Positions 59,662-64,000 of a stretch of 64,000 nt of DNA are shown here, piece by piece. The DNA comes from Euglena gracilis (taxonomy: Eukaryota > Euglenida > Euglenophyceae > Euglenales), in NCBI GenBank assembly GCA_039621445.1, contig CP154954.1:18586642-18650641 (forward strand), read 5' to 3'. The translations under genes were made by a program, and so were the position numbers. How positions within the stretch are numbered: position 1 is the first letter of the stretch; each line of letters begins with the position of its first letter. The notes under the pieces were generated by a model. The model saw only the letters and a program-made list of their open reading frames with translations, had not been told where the DNA came from and made no database searches.

Positions 59662-61466
59662 ATGAAGCGTTTTGCCAACATGATGGAAGCACAGATGCCC
59701 CGCCCCCCCAACGTAGATGAGTTTTTGGCTGTTTTACGTGGTGCCGGCTCCCTAGGAGCTGCTGCAGTGGTCAAAATTGTGACCTGGGCCCCAAGAACCA
59801 TGCCGCAGTAAAGTGTTTTTTGGAGTATATAGATGTTTGCAACCGGCATGGCGTTGTTTTTGGCTCTTTGGACGAAGTTTTGGTGGGATGGGCCAGATGG
59901 TGTGTTGATGCTCGTGAACTTTTCAAGACGCAGCAGGAAGCCGATGCCTGGGTCCAGACAAGGCAGGAGAAGGTAGGAAAAGATGGGCGCCTTCGCTCCA
60001 TGCCAGTGTCCAGCTTTCGGACCTATGGAGGCCAGGCGCGCCGCTCGGGGGGGTCTCCCCCCCCCTGCGCGGCCCTTGCGCGGCCGCTCGCCCCCCCTGG
60101 ACCCCCCCCTCCCCCCACTGTGCCTAGCATAGCCAAGAAAAAAAAATTTGTGAAAAAATCGCGACTTTTTTGAGGCCCAAAAATGACCAAAAATGACCAT
60201 TTTCGGACATAAAATGCGGCCGGCCGCAGCCCAACCAAAAAAAATTTTGGTTGGGCCGCGGCCGCCGCGGCCCAACCAATTTAACATTTTGAAAGCCAAA
60301 ATTCGCCATGGTTGGGCCGCGGCATTCCGCGGCCCAACTAAAACTCTGTTTTGGTTGGGCGACGGCCGGCCGCGGCAAATTTGGGGGCCGCACGCTCTGC
60401 GTGCGGCCAAAAAAGCACTTTCTTGGTCGAAAATGCCAAAAAATGGCAAAAAAAATGACCACTTTTTGGACCCGAAAATCATCGATTTTAGGATGTGCGC
60501 CGCCCGCGCAAAAGCCGTCGGAACCCCCCCCCCCCCCCCCCCCCCCCCCCCAACGCCCCCCCCCCCCCCCCTGCTGTGCCTAGCCTCCTATGGAAATGCT
60601 ATAAGCAACATTTACAAGGCATTGGCTCCCGTTTATGCCATCATTGTACCATCGTCTGTGTCCCAGTTCCCGCAGTTCAATGCGTTGATGAAGCCACTCG
60701 TCACGCACGAAAGGGCCAAAAAAGCAATGGAGGCCAAGGGTGGGTTGACAAACACAGTTTTGCAGGCGGACGAGTTGCTCACAGTTTTGAAGGCTGCCGA
60801 AGGTTACACACCATTTTTGGTCCAAAGGAGGAATGTCCTTTTATTGGGGTACACCACCGGATACCGAGGGGAGGTTCTTCGTCGGTTGGTGGTCGAAAGT
60901 TTCAAGCCGCAAATTATGGACGGGCGAAAATTGTACAACATCGTCGTGGGCACAATGAAAAACTTGCCCGGAGACCTCAATCACGTCGATCACCAACTTT
61001 TCTCTTTGCTGATCACGTCTGGCGATGACCCGCGTACGTGCCCCGTTCAGGCAATCGACAGACAGGTGGCCATGTTGGAAGCGCACGGTGCTCCTCTGCC
61101 AGAAGGTGCACCAAATTTTTTGTTCTGTTCCGTGCGCAGTCTGAACGCCTGGACCCTGCCGCCAACCCCAATTTCGGGTGAATATTCTTGCGGCATCGGA
61201 AAGTGGGTGTCCAGGGTTTTGGCCAGACCGGTGTCCTTCAAGGACTTGTCCCGAAGAAGTGCCATGTCACGGCTGGTAAACAGTGGGGACTCTCAATTTC
61301 TGAGTGCGCCAAAAATTTCCATGTTACCCCGGCCACAATTTCTGTCTACCACCGCTCAAGACTGGCTGCGCCCATGAAGGTCGCAAAGGTGCTCAGTGGG
61401 GTGAAGTCGGAGGGCTCTGTGCGACCAAATTGTTGGCAGCACGGACTCTGTCACCCGGGACAATGA
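59662..61466 (+). pseudogene. Tyrosine recombinase (Crypton-like), broken, copy 2
   Basis: This carries the same three breaks as copy 1: the early frame change, the inserted element at 60030-60586 with CCTATGGA on both sides (60022-60029 and 60587-60594), and the late frameshift separating LVNSG from ISECAKNFHVTP...SVYHRS. The inserted element differs internally (a longer C run, loss of a GCGCGGCCGC tract near 60525-60570). Confidence 0.75.
60030..60586. mobile_element. GGCNAGGC-ended hairpin element inside the recombinase gene, copy 2
   Basis: At the same site and with the same CCTATGGA duplication as 25053-25618. The right part differs: a long C run replaces the GC-rich palindromic tract, which may be real or a sequencing/assembly effect. 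Confidence 0.75.
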
Positions 61467-61699
61467 TGTTGTTTCTATTCCACCGCATCTGGCGGTGGGC
61501 AGCCGGCGTACGGCCAAGGGCAAGGAGCGCGTGAAGCGTCCAGGGCTGACGTTTTTTTGGTTTTAAAACAAAGCAAAAAAAACTTTATGAATAAAAAACG
61601 GTTTAAAAACGGTTTTTTGTTCCAAAAAAGAGTGTTTTTATTTAAATAAAACATTGCAAATAGGAAAAAAACTTGTTTAAAAACACTTGTTTTAAAACA

Positions 61700-62357
61700 A
61701 TGCCTCAGCCCTGGAAGCGTCCTCGGACCCCGACGCCGCCGCCGTCCCCAAGCTTGCTGGAATCTCCTGATTGGTACACCGGTTTCCCTCGAAAAGTTAA
61801 TTTTCTGTTCTTTTTCTCAGTCTGCGTCCGGCACCACTGCCGATTGACGTGGATTCCGAGGAAGAGGATCTCGACTTGTCCGAGGTGCTCACCCAACCGT
61901 CCGAAAAGGAGTGGCTCACGCCGGAGCAGCGCCGCGCTGCCGAGGCACAGGTTACAGAAATGCTTAAAATTTTGTGTTGGTTCTTACATTTCTCCAGATC
62001 GTTAATCCGCCTCTAAAGCGGAAGCTGAAGTTGGAGGACATGGGTGCGGCCGACGACTGCACCAGCTCCTGCAGGAATGCGGCGAGGTGGTCGGCGTACC
62101 TGAACTGGCACGCAGACCCGGCGCCGGAAGGCGCCACCGTTATCCAAATTCTGTCTGCTGTCCCTTCCGTGTTCCCACCCGCACCCCCATCTTCTATTCC
62201 GTTGTGCCCGCGGTGTGGTGTGCGTGCTTTTAGTGACACGGATGTGGCTGCAGCCAAAAGTGTTCGTTGTTCCGTTTGTGGCGAGACGTATCATTTTGTG
62301 TGTGCTGAGTTGCGTCGCGCGCCGAAAAAAGCGTGGATTTGTCAGGGTTGTCGTTGA
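61700..62357 (+). CDS. PHD-finger protein of the recombinase transposon, copy 2 (3 exons, intact)
   Basis: Exons are 61700-61773, 61821-61950 and 61998-62357 with 47-nt introns. The finger is complete: C-P-R-C, 17 residues, C-S-V-C, 4 residues, H-F-V-C, 12 residues, C-Q-G-C, with Trp two residues before the seventh ligand, the classical PHD spacing. Start and stop are as in copy 1. The gene sits downstream of the recombinase on the same strand, 200 bp after its tail, inside the same terminal inverted repeats. It is the best-preserved gene of the element. Confidence 0.75.
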
Positions 62358-62656
62358 GTTATCCGTCCTGTTGTTCCTCTGACCATGCCGAAAGGCATCG
62401 CGAGCATGTGCCTCGCACCGAAATTTAGTTTGCCGCGTGTCAATTCCCTATGCCACCTCTTGCATTCCTGCCCTTTCCTGCCCATTCACATCCTCTTCCC
62501 TACTGCGTAAATGTTTTTCCTTTTTTATGTAAAACTCCGTCCACGGCTGCCGTCTGTGCACCCGTGAACCGACCACGGGTGCGCATATGTGAAAACGGGG
62601 TCCGTTCACGGGTGTCGTAGTGCGCACCCGTGAACGCACCCCGTTTCCTCACGTGG

Positions 62657-62683
62657 GGAAGCCCGTGAACGGTTAACGGTTTT
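62657..62683 (-). repeat. Right terminal inverted repeat, recombinase element copy 2
   Basis: Identical to 27688-27714. Confidence 0.85.
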
Positions 62684-62737
62684 AAAAAAAACAAAAAAAA
62701 CACCAGCTATGGTAGGAGGTGAGAAAGCCTATACCTA

Positions 62738-62957
62738 CCACCCCCCCCCAGAATTGACCCCCCCCCATAATTGACACCCCCCCCCCCGACCGAAAATTTT
62801 TTCAGCCGCTCGCGTCCACGGACCAAGGGGTTTGTCAGGAGTCCCTTGTATTTTGCCTTGTCCGTTCGGACCCCCCCCCATAATTGACACCCCCCCATAA
62901 TTGACACTACCTGGGGGGTTTGGAGGGTGTCGGGGGTGTCAATTATGGGGGGGGGGG
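62738..62957. mobile_element. C-tract/ATAATTGACA element, copy 2
   Basis: The copy of 27762-27981. The first box is mutated (CCAGAATTGACC instead of CCATAATTGACA). Confidence 0.6.
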
Positions 62958-63480
62958 TATACCTATACCTATACCTATACCTATACCTATACCTATACCT
63001 GTACCTGTACCTGTACCTGTACCTATACCTTCCAATATCCCTATATCCCTATATCCAGCCCTGGGTGCGCATTTTGGGCTCACACGGGATTTTGTGATTT
63101 TGGGTGTTTGGGCCATCCTTGCCTTGCACACAACGTTATTTTGGCCGGGGTCCGGGGGGTGTTGGGTGGTCGGCCCCCCCAATCGACTTGCGCCCATACC
63201 TTGAGATGAGCCGACACAGCTAGAGGTAAGCTCGTGATCGTCGGAATTTGGCAAAATGCAAATCAGCGAGACATTCAGATTAGTGGTGGGAGATTGGTCC
63301 TGGGAGTGTCCTTTGACTGAAGGTTGGGGACGCCGGTTTTGTTGTGAACCTGGCGTCCCAAAAACGCCGCTTTAAGACAGGGGTGGTGGACGCCGGTTCT
63401 GTCGTGAACCCGGCGTCCAGGGACGCCGGGTTTACGACAAAACCGGCGTCCCCCACCCCTTTTCTGATATAGTGTGCCCC

Positions 63481-63913
63481 GGAGGCTAGGCGCGCCGCTC
63501 GGGGGGTCCGGGACCCCCCCCCCCCGCGCGGCCCCTGCGCGGCCGCCCGCGCGGCCGCTCGCCCCCCCCCCTGGACCCCCCCTCCCCCCACTGTGCCTAG
63601 CATAGTCAAGGGAAAAAATTTTGGTGAAAAATCGCGATTTTTTGAGGCCCAAAAATGACCAAAAATGACCATTTTCGGACACAAAATGGTAAATTTGGGG
63701 GCCGCGCGCTCTGCGCGCGGCCAAAAAAGCACTTTTTTGGTCAAAAATGGCCCAAAAATGGCAAAAAATGACCACCTTTTGGACCCGAAAATCACCGATT
63801 TTAGGATGTGTTCCGCCCGCGCGGCCGCCCTCGGCCCCCCCCCCCCCCCCCCCCCGCGCGGCCGCCCACGGCCGCTCGCTTCCCCCCTAGCCCCCCCATT
63901 GTGCCTAGCCTCC
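63481..63913. mobile_element. GGAGGCTAGGC-ended hairpin element, copy 2
   Basis: Inverted ends GGAGGCTAGGC and GCCTAGCCTCC are perfect over 11 bases here. It contains the family core with GGCCGCGCGCTCTGCGCGCG and GAAAATCACCGATTTTAGGA. The exon candidate at 29020 has its counterpart just to the right, cut by the window end. Confidence 0.65.
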
Positions 63914-64000
63914 TTCGCCATCTCGAGAGGACCACAATGTAATTTGTTGAATTTTTTTGCAGTGCCTCCCATGAGAGCTCCGAGCAGAGATGTTGCTATT

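Larger units (their letters stand above)
59379..62683. mobile_element. TIR-bounded tyrosine-recombinase/PHD transposon, copy 2
   Basis: This has the same termini (59379-59407 and 62657-62683), hairpins and genes as copy 1. The recombinase has the same inserted element and frameshifts, so the damage predates the separation of the copies. The PHD gene is intact here, whereas the copy 1 finger has lost ligands. Confidence 0.75.

Overview
This is nuclear DNA from a eukaryote with a repeat-rich genome. A split gene of the CLPTM1 family (multipass ER membrane protein) is recognisable by homology. Coding exons are interrupted by GT-AG introns, and most of the rest is mobile-element debris and very long G or C homopolymers. 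Introns inside element-borne genes are only 44-57 nt; those of the CLPTM1 gene are about 0.3 to 3.4 kb and packed with repeats. This fits a protist or alga, but I cannot name the organism. No prokaryotic gene, CRISPR array, rRNA or tRNA was recognised.

The dominant structure is a duplication. About 25 kb starting at 3925 is repeated, in the same order and orientation, from 39338 to the window end. The second copy starts immediately after a 13-N gap (39325-39337). The copies are nearly identical except for homopolymer lengths and several clean presence/absence insertions. Two haplotypes laid end to end by the assembler is at least as likely as a true tandem duplication.

Layout: 1-3.9 kb, 3' part of the CLPTM1 gene (minus strand) and non-coding DNA. 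3.9-12.5 kb, remaining CLPTM1 exons among short elements. 12.5-15.7 kb, repeats and one orphan exon. 15.7-16.8 kb, an element carrying a PHD-finger gene. 18.2-19.6 kb, an inverted-repeat element with CAGGG termini. 19.6-24.3 kb, hairpin elements and dispersed repeats. 24.3-27.7 kb, a 3.3-kb transposon with terminal inverted repeats, a tyrosine recombinase and a second PHD-finger gene. 27.8-36.2 kb, short elements including two 950-bp fold-back elements and a 483-bp TAGGG-ended element. 36.5-38.3 kb, a 77-bp tandem array with embedded exon-like blocks. 38.3-39.3 kb, an unrecognised minus-strand gene cut by the gap. 39.3-64 kb, the second copy of 3.9-29.05 kb.

The most notable system is the recombinase/PHD element: a tyrosine recombinase flanked by terminal inverted repeats and paired with a histone-reader-type zinc finger. 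Its recombinase is broken by an inserted element with an 8-bp target duplication and by frameshifts. A second PHD-finger gene sits in an unrelated-looking element bounded by ACCGG(C/T)GTC palindromes, the same palindromic module that ends many non-coding elements in the window. The comparison of the two copies acts as a natural record of which elements moved, which palindromes were homogenised and which genes are decaying.
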